DNA of 64,000 bases from an uncultured Marinoscillum sp. GTDB lineage: Bacteria; Bacteroidota; Bacteroidia; Cytophagales; MED-G16. The notes under the pieces are model-generated. The model saw only the letters and a program-made list of their open reading frames with translations. It did no database searches and was not told the DNA's origin. How positions within the stretch are numbered: the first letter of the stretch is position 1; every line of letters starts with the position of its first letter. This document shows positions 43,301-52,510 of this stretch, one piece after another. The stretch is taken from contig CABYXZ010000002.1 of NCBI GenBank assembly GCA_902523065.1, positions 248,001 through 312,000 of the forward strand, written 5' to 3'. The position numbers and the translations under genes are program-made.

Positions 43301-45925
43301 ATGGATACCAAAAAAATTAGACAGATATTTTTTGATTTTTTTAAAAATAAAGGACATTCCATTATTGAATCAGCTCCTATCACAGTTAAAGATGATCCAA
43401 CTTTAATGTTTACAAATGCAGGTATGAATCAATTTAAAGATATTTTTCTTGGAAATACTAAATCACAAAATAAAAGAATTGCTAATACTCAAAAATGCTT
43501 GAGAGTAAGTGGTAAGCACAATGACCTTGAGGAAGTTGGTATTGATAAATACCATCACACCATGTTTGAGATGTTGGGAAACTGGTCATTCGGAGATTAT
43601 TTTAAAGAGGACGCAATAAAATGGGCATGGGAACTTTTGACCAAAGAATATAAATTAGACGAGTCAAGACTTTATGTTACAATTTTTGGAGGAGATAAGT
43701 CTGACAAGTTGTCTAGAGATTTAGAATCTTTAGAAATTTGGAAACAAATTGTACCTCAATCTAAAATAATTGATGGTTCTAAGAAAGATAACTTTTGGGA
43801 AATGGGAGAAACTGGTCCATGCGGTCCCTGCTCTGAGATACACATCGATTTGAGAGACCCTAAAGAGATTCAAGCAGTCCCTACCTCAAAACTTATAAAT
43901 AAGGATCACCCAGAAGTAATTGAGATATGGAACTTAGTATTCATAGAATTCAATCGAAAAATTGATGGTTCCTTAGAGAATTTACCAGAAAAACATGTTG
44001 ACACAGGGATGGGCTTAGAAAGACTTTCTATGGCTATAGATTCACTAACATCTACATATGATACTAATATTTTTAGGTCAATAATAAAATCATTAGAAAA
44101 AATTTCAGGAAAAAAGTATGGAGTAGAAAAAGAAATAAATATAGCATTTAGGGTAATTTGTGACCATATAAGGGCAATTGTATTAACTATATCGGACGGT
44201 GCTATACCATCAAATAATAAGGCAGGTTATGTTATAAGGAGAATTTTAAGGAGAGCAGTAAGATATGGATACTCAACACTTCAATTGAAAGAACCTTTTC
44301 TTAATGAGTTATCTCAATCAGTAATTGTAGAGTATAAAGATATTTTTAAAAATCTAAGTTCTCAGAGTGATTTTATAAAGGAGGTAATTCTAGAGGAAGA
44401 GAAGACTTTTTTATCAACTCTTGATAAAGGATTAAAGAAAATAAATGAATATGGAGAATCTTCTAAAAAGGTATCGGGAGAATTAGTTTTTGAGTTATAT
44501 GATACGTATGGTTTTCCTATTGACCTAACTGAGCTTATTTTTAGAGAGAAGGGAATCAACATCGATAAAGAGAAATTTAATGAACTGCTAGAAACTCAAC
44601 GAAACAGATCAAGGAATGTGAGTAAAGCAATATCTGATGAATGGAAAATTCTAAAGAAAGGTAAAAAACTGACCTCATTTATTGGGTATGAGGAAGATAA
44701 TTCACTATCTCAAATTATTATGTACAGAAAGGTCAGTGAGGATGAAAATACAAATTTTCATCTAGTCTTTGATAAGACACCTTTTTATCCTGAGTCTGGG
44801 GGTCAAGTTGGAGATAAAGGTGTTATTTACGATGGTAATGAAAAAATAAGAGTTCTTGACACTTTTAAAGAAAATGATTTAGTTATACATCTTGCAGAAA
44901 AACTTCCTAGCTCACTAGATGATAAAATTAAAATTGAGATTGATAAAAATAGGAGAGAGTTTATCTCTAAAAATCATTCTGCCACTCATTTGCTCCATTC
45001 GGCTTTAAGAGATACATTAGGTAATCATATTTCACAAAAGGGGTCACTAGTAAATGAAAAAATATTAAGGTTTGATTTTTCACATTTTTCTAAAATTGAT
45101 GTTGATTCCTTAGAAAAAATAAGCGATATAGTTAACGACAAGATTTTTGAAAATATTAAAGTTAAAATTGAAAACAATGTCAACATTGAGGATGCTAAAA
45201 AGAAAGGTGCTACTGCTCTTTTTGGTGAAAAATATGGGGACAAGGTTAGGGTGGTAAGCATTGATGATAAGTTTTCTTTAGAACTGTGCGGAGGTACGCA
45301 TGTAGGTAGTACTTCTGAGATAGGACAGTTTAAAATTCTTTCAGAATCCTCTATTTCATCTGGTGTAAGAAGAATTGAAGCATCAACATCTGTTGAGTCA
45401 GAAAGGATATCTAAATTGGATTCTAAGACAATTAGTGAACTTAAAAATTTATTAAAATCAAAAGATATTCTTGAATCAGTAAACTCCCTTATTACAAAGA
45501 ATAAAGCTTTAGAAAAAGAAATTGATTTGAAAAATAATGAAAGGAAAAAACAAATTAAGTCTGAACTTAATTCTTCAGTATTAAAAATAAAAAATGTTAA
45601 CCTTCTTATTAATGACTTTAAAGATGAGAAGATGAATTTTGTTAAACAAATCGCTTTTGAATTAGAAAAAGAGTTAAAAAATATGATTTTTCTTGGTACA
45701 CTTCTAGACTCAAATAAACCGCTAATTTTAATAATGATTTCAAAAAATTTATTGGATAAATTAGATATTGATGCGAACGACATAATAAATAAGTTAGCAA
45801 CTCATATTGAAGGATCAGGTGGGGGTCAAAAGTTTTTGGCGACTGCTGGTGGTAAAAATAAAGAGGGGATAAAAAAAGTAATAAATGAGGGTAAAATCAT
45901 TTTAGAATCAATCTTAAACAAATAG
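43301..45925 (+). CDS. alaS: Alanyl-tRNA synthetase
   Basis: Class II synthetase of 874 aa. The catalytic domain starts with KIRQIFFDFFKNKGH and includes NTQKCLRVSGKHNDLEEVG; motif 3-type GYVIRRILRRAVRYG is near 309. The editing domain carries HSATHLLHSAL near 560 and CGGTHV near 664 (zinc ligands), followed by the C-Ala oligomerisation domain with GGGGG-like GSGGGQKFLATAGG near 838. Confidence 0.98.
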   Translation: MDTKKIRQIFFDFFKNKGHSIIESAPITVKDDPTLMFTNAGMNQFKDIFLGNTKSQNKRIANTQKCLRVSGKHNDLEEVGIDKYHHTMFEMLGNWSFGDYFKEDAIKWAWELLTKEYKLDESRLYVTIFGGDKSDKLSRDLESLEIWKQIVPQSKIIDGSKKDNFWEMGETGPCGPCSEIHIDLRDPKEIQAVPTSKLINKDHPEVIEIWNLVFIEFNRKIDGSLENLPEKHVDTGMGLERLSMAIDSLTSTYDTNIFRSIIKSLEKISGKKYGVEKEINIAFRVICDHIRAIVLTISDGAIPSNNKAGYVIRRILRRAVRYGYSTLQLKEPFLNELSQSVIVEYKDIFKNLSSQSDFIKEVILEEEKTFLSTLDKGLKKINEYGESSKKVSGELVFELYDTYGFPIDLTELIFREKGINIDKEKFNELLETQRNRSRNVSKAISDEWKILKKGKKLTSFIGYEEDNSLSQIIMYRKVSEDENTNFHLVFDKTPFYPESGGQVGDKGVIYDGNEKIRVLDTFKENDLVIHLAEKLPSSLDDKIKIEIDKNRREFISKNHSATHLLHSALRDTLGNHISQKGSLVNEKILRFDFSHFSKIDVDSLEKISDIVNDKIFENIKVKIENNVNIEDAKKKGATALFGEKYGDKVRVVSIDDKFSLELCGGTHVGSTSEIGQFKILSESSISSGVRRIEASTSVESERISKLDSKTISELKNLLKSKDILESVNSLITKNKALEKEIDLKNNERKKQIKSELNSSVLKIKNVNLLINDFKDEKMNFVKQIAFELEKELKNMIFLGTLLDSNKPLILIMISKNLLDKLDIDANDIINKLATHIEGSGGGQKFLATAGGKNKEGIKKVINEGKIILESILNK

Positions 45926-45978
45926 TTTGTTTTATCGTTTTTAGATTAAAGCAAACAAATACTAATACATTAATTTAT

Positions 45979-47109
45979 ATGCAATTCCATAAAGCCTTCA
46001 ATGTTCTACTTTTCATATCATTTTTGATATTTCTGTCTTGTGGTGAAAATCCGAGTAATGGAACTGAGAAGATAAAAATATCTGTTAAAATTGATGGTTC
46101 AGGAAATTATGATGAGGTAAGATTACAAAAGGTGAATTCTGATTATTCCATAGAATTAGTTGAATCTGCAAATTTTGTTGAAGATGAAATTGAGTTCAAT
46201 ATTTTTGTTTTTGAATCTACTTTATTCAGGCTCGATTTCATGGGATACACAAGTTTAGATCTTATTTTAGATAAATCAGACGTGGATATATTTGTCGATG
46301 ATTCAAACTCTTTATTTGAATTTACTGTTAATGGTTCTGATGATACTGAAATACTGAAATCTATTGAAAATAAGATCACAAATTATAGATCAGAGATTAG
46401 AGAACTTAATATAAATTTTGTTGAAGCCAGCCAGAACAGAGACTTTGAGCTTGTAAATAGTATTCAATCTGAGTTTGATTTCAAAAAAAATCAGTTTGAA
46501 CTTTCATTAAAAGATTATTTATCAAGTGCTAAAAGCTCTCTTGCAGTACTAGTCACTGCAGATTATCTTGATATAGAAGAAAATCTCACTTTTTGGGAAA
46601 CTATATATAACAATTATACCGAGGAGTTTAAGGATAATTCTTACTTTAAAAATTTTGAGAATAAGCTGATAAAGATTAAATCTATCTCTATCGGGAGTGT
46701 AGCACCTGACATAATATTAAATGATACAAGTGGTGTACCAATTTCATTGGCCTCGTTAAGAGGTAAATATGTATTATTAGATTTTTGGGCAGCTTGGTGC
46801 AGACCATGTAGGGAAGAAAATCCTAATATTGTAGAAAATTACAATAATTATAAATCTTATGGATTTGATGTTTATCAGGTTTCATTAGATAGGACCAAAG
46901 AAGATTGGGTTAGAGGTATTAAACAAGATAAATTGCCATGGATCAACGTTTCTGATTTAAAATATTATCAGTCAGAGGCTGCAGAGTTATATAATGTAGA
47001 CAGAATTCCTAGTGCTTTTCTATTAGATCCTGACGGCAAGATAATTGCCAAGCATACAGATTTAAGGGGTCCAAATCTCTCACGAAAATTAGCTGAAATT
47101 TTTAATTAA
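45979..47109 (+). CDS. TlpA-like thioredoxin-fold lipoprotein with DUF4369-type N-domain
   Basis: Thiol-disulfide oxidoreductase anchored in the envelope, 376 aa. The lipobox FLSC is near residues 18-21; residues about 30-180 form the DUF4369-like region common before TlpA domains in Bacteroidota; the thioredoxin domain begins near 240 with active site WCRPC at about 272-276. Probably reduces or matures cytochrome c or other periplasmic thiols. Its stop overlaps the convergent thioesterase gene by 8 bp. Confidence 0.88.
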   Translation: MQFHKAFNVLLFISFLIFLSCGENPSNGTEKIKISVKIDGSGNYDEVRLQKVNSDYSIELVESANFVEDEIEFNIFVFESTLFRLDFMGYTSLDLILDKSDVDIFVDDSNSLFEFTVNGSDDTEILKSIENKITNYRSEIRELNINFVEASQNRDFELVNSIQSEFDFKKNQFELSLKDYLSSAKSSLAVLVTADYLDIEENLTFWETIYNNYTEEFKDNSYFKNFENKLIKIKSISIGSVAPDIILNDTSGVPISLASLRGKYVLLDFWAAWCRPCREENPNIVENYNNYKSYGFDVYQVSLDRTKEDWVRGIKQDKLPWINVSDLKYYQSEAAELYNVDRIPSAFLLDPDGKIIAKHTDLRGPNLSRKLAEIFN

Positions 47110-47617
47110 ATATTGATTTTAGCTCATCTGCTTCCTCAGGTTTCATTTTCCCTGCAAGTATTAGTCTTAGTTGCCTTCTCCTAAGGGCACCATTAAAAAG
47201 TTTTTTTTCCTCTTCTGTATTTGGTTTTACTTCAATTGATTTAACAGGTTTCCTTTTTTCATTTAAGGTAACGAAAGTAAAGAACGCACTATTGCTAATT
47301 ACTGATTTTTGAGATTCGCTGTTTTGAGAGCTGACCTCAATAAAAATCTCCATAGATGTATTAAATACCCTTGTTATAAATGCAGTTATTGTAACTATAT
47401 CGCCTTTAAAAATGGGAGACTTAAATGTAATATTATCAACTGAGGCAGTTACAGATATTTTTTTTGTGTTTTTGTTAGCACAAATAGCGGCAGCCATATC
47501 CATCCAATACATAAGTTTTCCTCCAAAAAGTGTATCTAAATTATTTGTATGGTTTGGTAGAACCATTTCACTGATTGATATTTTAGTGTCTTTGCAGTCT
47601 ATGACTTTATCTTTCAT
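47102..47617 (-). CDS. Acyl-CoA thioesterase, hotdog fold
   Basis: YciA/BFIT-type thioesterase, 171 aa. Typical features are MVLPNHTNNLDTLFGGKLM near 18-36 (Asn and Gly of the hotdog signature), then DMAAAICANK and a SVDNITFKSPIFKGD strand. The C-terminal tail is basic. It hydrolyses acyl-CoA; chain preference unknown. It is divergent from ribE, each with its own -7 box. Confidence 0.88.
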   Translation of the reverse strand: MKDKVIDCKDTKISISEMVLPNHTNNLDTLFGGKLMYWMDMAAAICANKNTKKISVTASVDNITFKSPIFKGDIVTITAFITRVFNTSMEIFIEVSSQNSESQKSVISNSAFFTFVTLNEKRKPVKSIEVKPNTEEEKKLFNGALRRRQLRLILAGKMKPEEADELKSIFN

Positions 47618-47633
47618 TTTTTATTTTCTAAAG

Positions 47634-47641
47634 CAAATTTA
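47634..47641 (-). promoter_or_regulatory. -7 box of the thioesterase promoter
   Basis: On the minus strand the bases read TAAATTTG (TAnnTTTG), 16 nt before the ATG. It lies back to back with the ribE box. Confidence 0.55.
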
Positions 47642-47646
47642 ACTTT

Positions 47647-47654
47647 TATGTTTG
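47647..47654 (+). promoter_or_regulatory. -7 box of the ribE promoter
   Basis: TATGTTTG (TAnnTTTG), 26 nt before the ribE ATG. The short leader leaves no room for an FMN riboswitch. Confidence 0.55.
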
Positions 47655-47680
47655 CATAGTAATTATAAAACACATTAAAA

Positions 47681-48268
47681 ATGTTCACAGGAATTGTTGA
47701 GACAACTGGAGTTATAGAGGATTTAAATTACGACAAAGAAAATTTAAATTTAACTATACAGAGTAGTATTAGTCGAGATTTGAGGGTTGACGAAAGCGTA
47801 TCTCATGACGGAGTATGTCTTACTGTTACACACAATTCGGACACATCTCATAAAACAACATTAGTACCAGAAACCATCAAAAAAAGCAGATTTTCAGATC
47901 TGGAAATAGGATCCGAAATAAATATTGAAAGAAGCTTAAAGATAAGTGATAGATTAGATGGACATATTGTCCAAGGTCATGTAGATGATGTTGCTGTTTG
48001 TAAAGAGGTAATTGACAATGGAAATAATTGGTTGTTTACTTTTGAAACTAATAATTATTTAAAATATGTTGTTGAGAAAGGAAGTATAACAATAAATGGA
48101 GTAAGTCTAACTTGTTTTGATGTAAAAGATAATTTCTTTTCAGTAGCAATTATTCCTCATACTTATTCCAAAACAAATTTTAGAAATATTTTAAAAAATC
48201 AAAAAGTAAATATTGAGTATGATATTCTTGGAAAGTATTTAGAAAGACTTAATAAGAATCAGACATAA
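47681..48268 (+). CDS. ribE: Riboflavin synthase alpha subunit
   Basis: Dismutates two lumazines to riboflavin. The protein consists of two lumazine-binding repeats: MFTGIVETTGVIEDL at 1-15 with SVSHDGVCLTV near 40, and HIVQGHVDDVAVCKEV near 96 with GSITINGVSLTC near 140. Length 195 aa is typical. The gene is alone here, without ribBA or ribH, and converges with SCO1 with a 20-bp overlap. Confidence 0.96.
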   Translation: MFTGIVETTGVIEDLNYDKENLNLTIQSSISRDLRVDESVSHDGVCLTVTHNSDTSHKTTLVPETIKKSRFSDLEIGSEINIERSLKISDRLDGHIVQGHVDDVAVCKEVIDNGNNWLFTFETNNYLKYVVEKGSITINGVSLTCFDVKDNFFSVAIIPHTYSKTNFRNILKNQKVNIEYDILGKYLERLNKNQT

Positions 48269-48881
48269 GAAGAGTTTCAATGTCGTTTTTTATTTTTGAT
48301 ATTTCAGTCTTATCTGTACCATCGTATATGCCTCTAATTCTCCTTTTATTATCAACAAGTAAAAATGTGCCGCTATGTAAAAATCCACCTGGTTCTGATG
48401 AATCAGCCATTGCAGTCACCATATAGCTTTTTTTCGCTGTTTCATGTATATATTCAATATCCCCTGTAACAAAGTGCCACTTTTTAGAATTTATACCAAG
48501 GTTTTTTGAGTACTTGTTAAGTACATCAACATTATCATATTCAGGGTTAACTGTATGTGATAGAAACTTTACGTTATTTTGGTTTTCAAAATGATCATAA
48601 ATTTTTAACAAGTTTGATTTCATAATTGGACAAATGGTAGGACAGGTTGTAAAAAAGAAATCAGCAAGGTAAATATCATTTTGAAATGTATTATTTGATA
48701 TTGTGTCTCCGTCTTGATTTATGAATTTAAAATCACTTACAGTATGATCTAAAGTGTCAGTTTTTAAAATACCGTTAATTTTTTTTTCGATTATTTTTTT
48801 TCTGCCGTATATCGGTAATTCTTCTACTTTTGAGTTACACGACAATAATAAAAATGTGAGAAAGTAAACAGTTTTTTTCAC
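48249..48881 (-). CDS. SCO1/SenC copper chaperone lipoprotein
   Basis: Thioredoxin-fold protein that delivers copper to cytochrome oxidase CuA. Copper-binding Cys80 and Cys84 are in TTCPTICP, and the conserved His169 in GGFLHSGTF. A lipobox LLSC is at residues 12-15. Length 210 aa. The start is GTG at 48881, overlapping the PAP2 stop by 4 bp. Confidence 0.93.
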   Translation of the reverse strand: MKKTVYFLTFLLLSCNSKVEELPIYGRKKIIEKKINGILKTDTLDHTVSDFKFINQDGDTISNNTFQNDIYLADFFFTTCPTICPIMKSNLLKIYDHFENQNNVKFLSHTVNPEYDNVDVLNKYSKNLGINSKKWHFVTGDIEYIHETAKKSYMVTAMADSSEPGGFLHSGTFLLVDNKRRIRGIYDGTDKTEISKIKNDIETLLMSDSY

Positions 48882-49420
48882 TTTAATAATTTGTATGTAG
48901 TACGATAAATAATTAGTGAAGTTAGAAAACCCATAAATAGACCAACTACTACATCACCAAAGTAATGAACACCCAAATAAATTCTACTGTATCCAACTAA
49001 TATGCTCCATGCAAATAAAAATTGAATTCTTTTTTTGGTAATAAAATAAAATATTGTTGCTAATGAAAAGGTTGTTGAGGAATGAGATGATGCGAAGCCA
49101 TATTTTTTACCACACCCTGAAACTATATCAATTATTCCTACTAATTCAGGATTATTACAAGGCCTTAATCTTTCAAAATATGGTTTCATTAGCGAGGAAG
49201 TAATAAAATCAGAAATTATAACTGCTAAAACACAAATAACAATAAGTTTTAAAAATATTTTTTTCTCATTTGTGTAGAGAAAATATATTAAATATATATA
49301 GAGAGGTATCCAAAAATATTTATTACTAAAAAGAATCATTACATAATCAATGTATTCTGAAGAAAAACTGTTGATCAATAATGTAATCTGTTTATCAATC
49401 TTAACTATGTATTCAAACAA
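48878..49420 (-). CDS. PAP2-family membrane phosphatase
   Basis: Five or six membrane segments and the three-part PAP2 signature: KPYFERLRPC near 84-93, SSHSSTTFSL near 115 and YSRIYLGVHYFGDVVVG near 143-159. Likely an undecaprenyl-diphosphate or phosphatidyl-glycerophosphate phosphatase. 180 aa with TTG as start; it is divergent from the SpoU gene and coupled to SCO1. Confidence 0.9.
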   Translation of the reverse strand: MFEYIVKIDKQITLLINSFSSEYIDYVMILFSNKYFWIPLYIYLIYFLYTNEKKIFLKLIVICVLAVIISDFITSSLMKPYFERLRPCNNPELVGIIDIVSGCGKKYGFASSHSSTTFSLATIFYFITKKRIQFLFAWSILVGYSRIYLGVHYFGDVVVGLFMGFLTSLIIYRTTYKLLK

Positions 49421-49438
49421 TATATTTAAATTTATTTA

Positions 49439-50167
49439 ATGCTTCCAAAATCTAAAATTAAAGTTGTTCAATCACTTAAACATAAAAAGAATAGAATAAA
49501 TTCCAATTTATTTCTTGTTGAGGGGATTAAAAGCTTTGACGAACTTTTAAAATCAAATTATAAAATTGAGTTCACAATTATTTCAAAAGAAACTCTTGCT
49601 AATAATAAACATTACAAAAATCTAAAAGATTTATATGTAGTATCTTCCGCTGAAATAAATAAACTTAGTGGTCTTAAAAATAATAAATCATTGATATCAG
49701 TTGTCCACAAAAAAAATCAAAAAAAGGAATCTATTGATTTTTCCAATCTCATAATCGCACTTGATTCAGTAAGTGATCCCGGAAATCTTGGTACAATAAT
49801 TAGAATAGCAGATTGGTTTAATATTAAAAGTATCCTTTGTTCAAAAAACACTGTAGACTTATACAATTCCAAAGTAATACAATCATCAATGGGTTCATTT
49901 ACAAGAGTAGATGTATTTTATGATAATCTAGAAGATATTATGGGTAGTAAAGATATTTCTGTTTTTGGTACTTCAACAGATGGCACAGATATCAATAACT
50001 TTGAAAAACCTGATAAGGGAATAATTTTATTTGGAAGTGAATCTCAGGGTGTTAGAGAACATTTAAAAAAATATGTTGATAAGTGGATATCCGTTAAAAA
50101 AAATGGAGGTGCTGAGTCTTTAAACGTTTCTGTTTCGGTCGGAATTATTTTGCATAAACTGACCTAA
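49439..50167 (+). CDS. SpoU/TrmH-family RNA 2'-O-methyltransferase
   Basis: SPOUT methyltransferase of 242 aa with an N-terminal substrate-binding domain (about 1-85) and the knot domain. Motifs are ALDSVSDPGNLGTIIRIADWF near 107-127, FGSESQGV near 200 and NVSVSVGIILH near 230. The target, rRNA or tRNA, cannot be told from sequence. Its end overlaps the convergent small membrane ORF by 4 bp. Confidence 0.92.
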   Translation: MLPKSKIKVVQSLKHKKNRINSNLFLVEGIKSFDELLKSNYKIEFTIISKETLANNKHYKNLKDLYVVSSAEINKLSGLKNNKSLISVVHKKNQKKESIDFSNLIIALDSVSDPGNLGTIIRIADWFNIKSILCSKNTVDLYNSKVIQSSMGSFTRVDVFYDNLEDIMGSKDISVFGTSTDGTDINNFEKPDKGIILFGSESQGVREHLKKYVDKWISVKKNGGAESLNVSVSVGIILHKLT

Positions 50168-50412
50168 GAATATTCTTCCTTTTTTTTAAACCAAGGTATT
50201 TGAAATACGACGAGGTATGAAATAATCAATGAAGCTATTATTGGCAGATAACTTTTTTGATAATCGTTTTGAAGAATACCAGATTCATCAACGAAGGAAT
50301 TTACATTATTTTCAATAAGAACAGTTTCTATATATACAAATAATGTCCCGATTAGGAAGAACAATACTGTAAATCCAATTATTCTATAAATTAATCTTAG
50401 GTAAAGTTTCAT
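50164..50412 (-). CDS. Small membrane protein, unknown
   Basis: 82 aa with two hydrophobic segments (about 9-30 and 55-73) and a basic-acidic tail. No family recognised. It follows the queuosine-precursor transporter on the same strand after a 24-bp gap. Confidence 0.6.
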   Translation of the reverse strand: MKLYLRLIYRIIGFTVLFFLIGTLFVYIETVLIENNVNSFVDESGILQNDYQKSYLPIIASLIISYLVVFQIPWFKKKEEYS

Positions 50413-50436
50413 ATACGAATTTAGATAATTAACTAA

Positions 50437-51192
50437 TTAACTCAAAAGAGCATTACTTTTTGCTTTTTCAGCAAGTTGATTTCCTAAGTATTTATCTATT
50501 AGGTAGTGTGAGAGATAAATTGCTGGAGTTATAATAATTGCGACACTAAATTTAAATATATAGTTATCAGAGCCAACATTAAAAACTTGTGAAATTGACC
50601 ATGATTTACCCTCGGGAGCAAGAAAATAAAATGCAATTAAAAGTACAATAAAACTATCAATTAACTGCGAAACAACGGTTGATCCAGTAGCACGTAGCCA
50701 AATAAATTTTCCACTAGTAATTTTCTTTATTTTTTGAAATACAAATACATCAAGAAGTTGAGCAATAAGAAATGCAACAATAGATCCTATAATTATTCCT
50801 ATGCTTTGAAGGAAAATTGTATTATACGCATAATTAACATTAAAAAGATTCCCTTGATCATCAAATTTGTTGATATTTAACCAATATGAATTAGGTGTAA
50901 GCTTAGTTGAGAGAAAAATTATAATAAAAGAATACGAAATTAATAATATAGTAAAGTAGCTTATTTTTTTGACTCCTTTCTTTCCAAAATACTCGTTAAT
51001 AATATCTGTTGTAATGAAGACAACAGGCCATATTAAAACCCCCACAGATAGATTAAAATCTTTAATAAAGGAAAAGTCAAAAATTTTAGTACCTAAAATT
51101 TCAGCTAGTATTGCATTTGTGACAAATATACCAGATAGAAAAATAAATATGTTATTCAGCTTTTTTTCCTCCTCAACATTTAGTTTCTGCAT
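50437..51192 (-). CDS. Queuosine precursor transporter (YhhQ/VUT family)
   Basis: Inner-membrane vitamin-type uptake protein, 251 aa, with six or seven hydrophobic segments. Family motifs include NAILAEILGTKIF near 22-34, WPVVFITTDIINEYFGKKGV near 55, and LWLRATGSTVVSQLID-like WLRATGSTVVSQLIDSF near 167. The family imports queuine or preQ0/preQ1. The queuosine synthesis genes are not in this window. Confidence 0.9.
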   Translation of the reverse strand: MQKLNVEEEKKLNNIFIFLSGIFVTNAILAEILGTKIFDFSFIKDFNLSVGVLIWPVVFITTDIINEYFGKKGVKKISYFTILLISYSFIIIFLSTKLTPNSYWLNINKFDDQGNLFNVNYAYNTIFLQSIGIIIGSIVAFLIAQLLDVFVFQKIKKITSGKFIWLRATGSTVVSQLIDSFIVLLIAFYFLAPEGKSWSISQVFNVGSDNYIFKFSVAIIITPAIYLSHYLIDKYLGNQLAEKAKSNALLS

Positions 51193-51203
51193 TGCTGGAG
51201 AAT

Positions 51204-51569
51204 TTATTGCATACCTCTCTCAATTTCATCAAGCTGAATTGAGTCTATAGATTCTTGGCGTGTAGGTAAGATTTCTAGAACAGTATCTAATTTAGATATT
51301 TTTAAAATTTTTTCAATATGCTTATTTACATTACAAATTATGAAAGAGGCTTGTTTTTCTTGAAATGTTCTGTTTCCAACAAGCATTGCACTTAGCCCTG
51401 AGGAATCCATAAATTTTACATTTTTTAGGTCAAGAATTATATTCTTTGCTCCTTCAACCTCGTAAGTTATTAGATCAGCTTTTAGAGTAGGTGCTACTAC
51501 AGAGTCAATTTTCTCATCTTTGGGGGTGAGAATGTAATAAAGATCATTTTTTTCTATTTCATATTTCAT
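51204..51569 (-). CDS. STAS-domain anti-sigma-factor antagonist-like protein
   Basis: 121 aa with the SpoIIAA-type fold. The phosphorylatable serine is in MDSSGLSAMLVG at about 52-63. The usual partners, an RsbW-like kinase and a PP2C phosphatase, are not adjacent; it overlaps purC by 4 bp. Likely part of a partner-switching pathway whose other members are elsewhere. Confidence 0.88.
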   Translation of the reverse strand: MKYEIEKNDLYYILTPKDEKIDSVVAPTLKADLITYEVEGAKNIILDLKNVKFMDSSGLSAMLVGNRTFQEKQASFIICNVNKHIEKILKISKLDTVLEILPTRQESIDSIQLDEIERGMQ

Positions 51570-52510
51570 ATCGCAATATTAATATTCGATTCTATATCAT
51601 TCAACATATTATCAGTATTTCTTTTTATAAACTTCTCACCAATAATGTTTTCGTAGAGTTCTATATATCGCTGTGAAATTAATTTTACCCTCTTATCATC
51701 CATAATTGGAATTTTTTGTCCTTCTTTTCCTTGGAATCCATTTTCTATTAACCATTCTCTAACAAACTCTTTGGATAATTGTCTCTGATTTTTATTCTGA
51801 GCTTGAAGTTCTTGATATGTGTCTGAATAGAAATATCGAGATGAATCAGGCGTATGTATTTCGTCAACTAGGTAAATTTCATTTCCTATTTTTCCAAATT
51901 CGTATTTTGTATCTACTAAAATTAAATTTTTGGATTTTGCATATTCTGTTCCCCTCTCAAATAATTCTCTAGTATATTTTTCAAGTTTAATATATTCTTT
52001 CTCTTCGACTAAACCACTGGAAATTATTTCATCTCTAGATATATCTTCATCATGGCCAATTTTTGCTTTGGTTGTTGGGGTTATGATTGGGCTTGAAAAC
52101 TTGTCATGTTCTTTCATTCCGTCTGGCATACTTACACCACAAATAGTTCTGCCACCAGATTTATATAGTCTCCAAGCATGTCCAGTTAGATATCCTCTAA
52201 TTACCATTTCAACTGGGTATGTTTTACAATCTCTTCCAATTGTCACATTAGGGTCTGGAATCTTTTCAATCCAGTTAGGTACAATATCTTCGGTCATCTT
52301 TAAAAACTTCTCAGCAATTTGATTAAGAATTTGCCCTTTGAAAGGTATAGCTCTAGGTAGAACAACGTCAAAAGCACTAATTCTATCAGTGACAACCATA
52401 ACTAATTTATCTTTGAAATAGTAAACGTCTCTTACTTTACCCTCATACTTTTTTATGAGAGACTCAAATTTAAAATCTGTATTTTTTATAGCTTGATCCA
52501 ATATTACCAA
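51566..52510 (-). CDS. purC: SAICAR synthase
   Basis: Purine pathway ligase, ATP-grasp-like fold. Motifs: YEGKVRDVYYFKDKLVMVVTDRISAFD at about 23-49 (given in two parts here), EMVIRGYLTGHAWRLYKSG near 111 and LVDTKYEFG near 201, with DEIHTPDSSRY near 217. Length 314 aa matches the Bacteroidota type. The frame opens at TTG 52510; a second TTG at 52501 (MDQAIKNTDF) is as likely and removes most of the overlap with batC. Confidence 0.96.
   Translation of the reverse strand: MVILDQAIKNTDFKFESLIKKYEGKVRDVYYFKDKLVMVVTDRISAFDVVLPRAIPFKGQILNQIAEKFLKMTEDIVPNWIEKIPDPNVTIGRDCKTYPVEMVIRGYLTGHAWRLYKSGGRTICGVSMPDGMKEHDKFSSPIITPTTKAKIGHDEDISRDEIISSGLVEEKEYIKLEKYTRELFERGTEYAKSKNLILVDTKYEFGKIGNEIYLVDEIHTPDSSRYFYSDTYQELQAQNKNQRQLSKEFVREWLIENGFQGKEGQKIPIMDDKRVKLISQRYIELYENIIGEKFIKRNTDNMLNDIESNINIAI

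Noticed and set aside
45025-45783. 252-residue minus-strand ORF inside alaS
   Set aside because: Shadow ORF on the opposite strand of a well-defined alaS; low-complexity Ser/Phe/Leu composition without motifs or a plausible promoter.
45926-45978. Terminator after alaS from GTTTG/CAAAC
   Set aside because: The stem is only 5 bp with a loop of about 24 nt and no following T tract.
47618-47680. FMN riboswitch before ribE
   Set aside because: The gap is 63 bp and holds two back-to-back promoter boxes; no RFN-like conserved segments are present.
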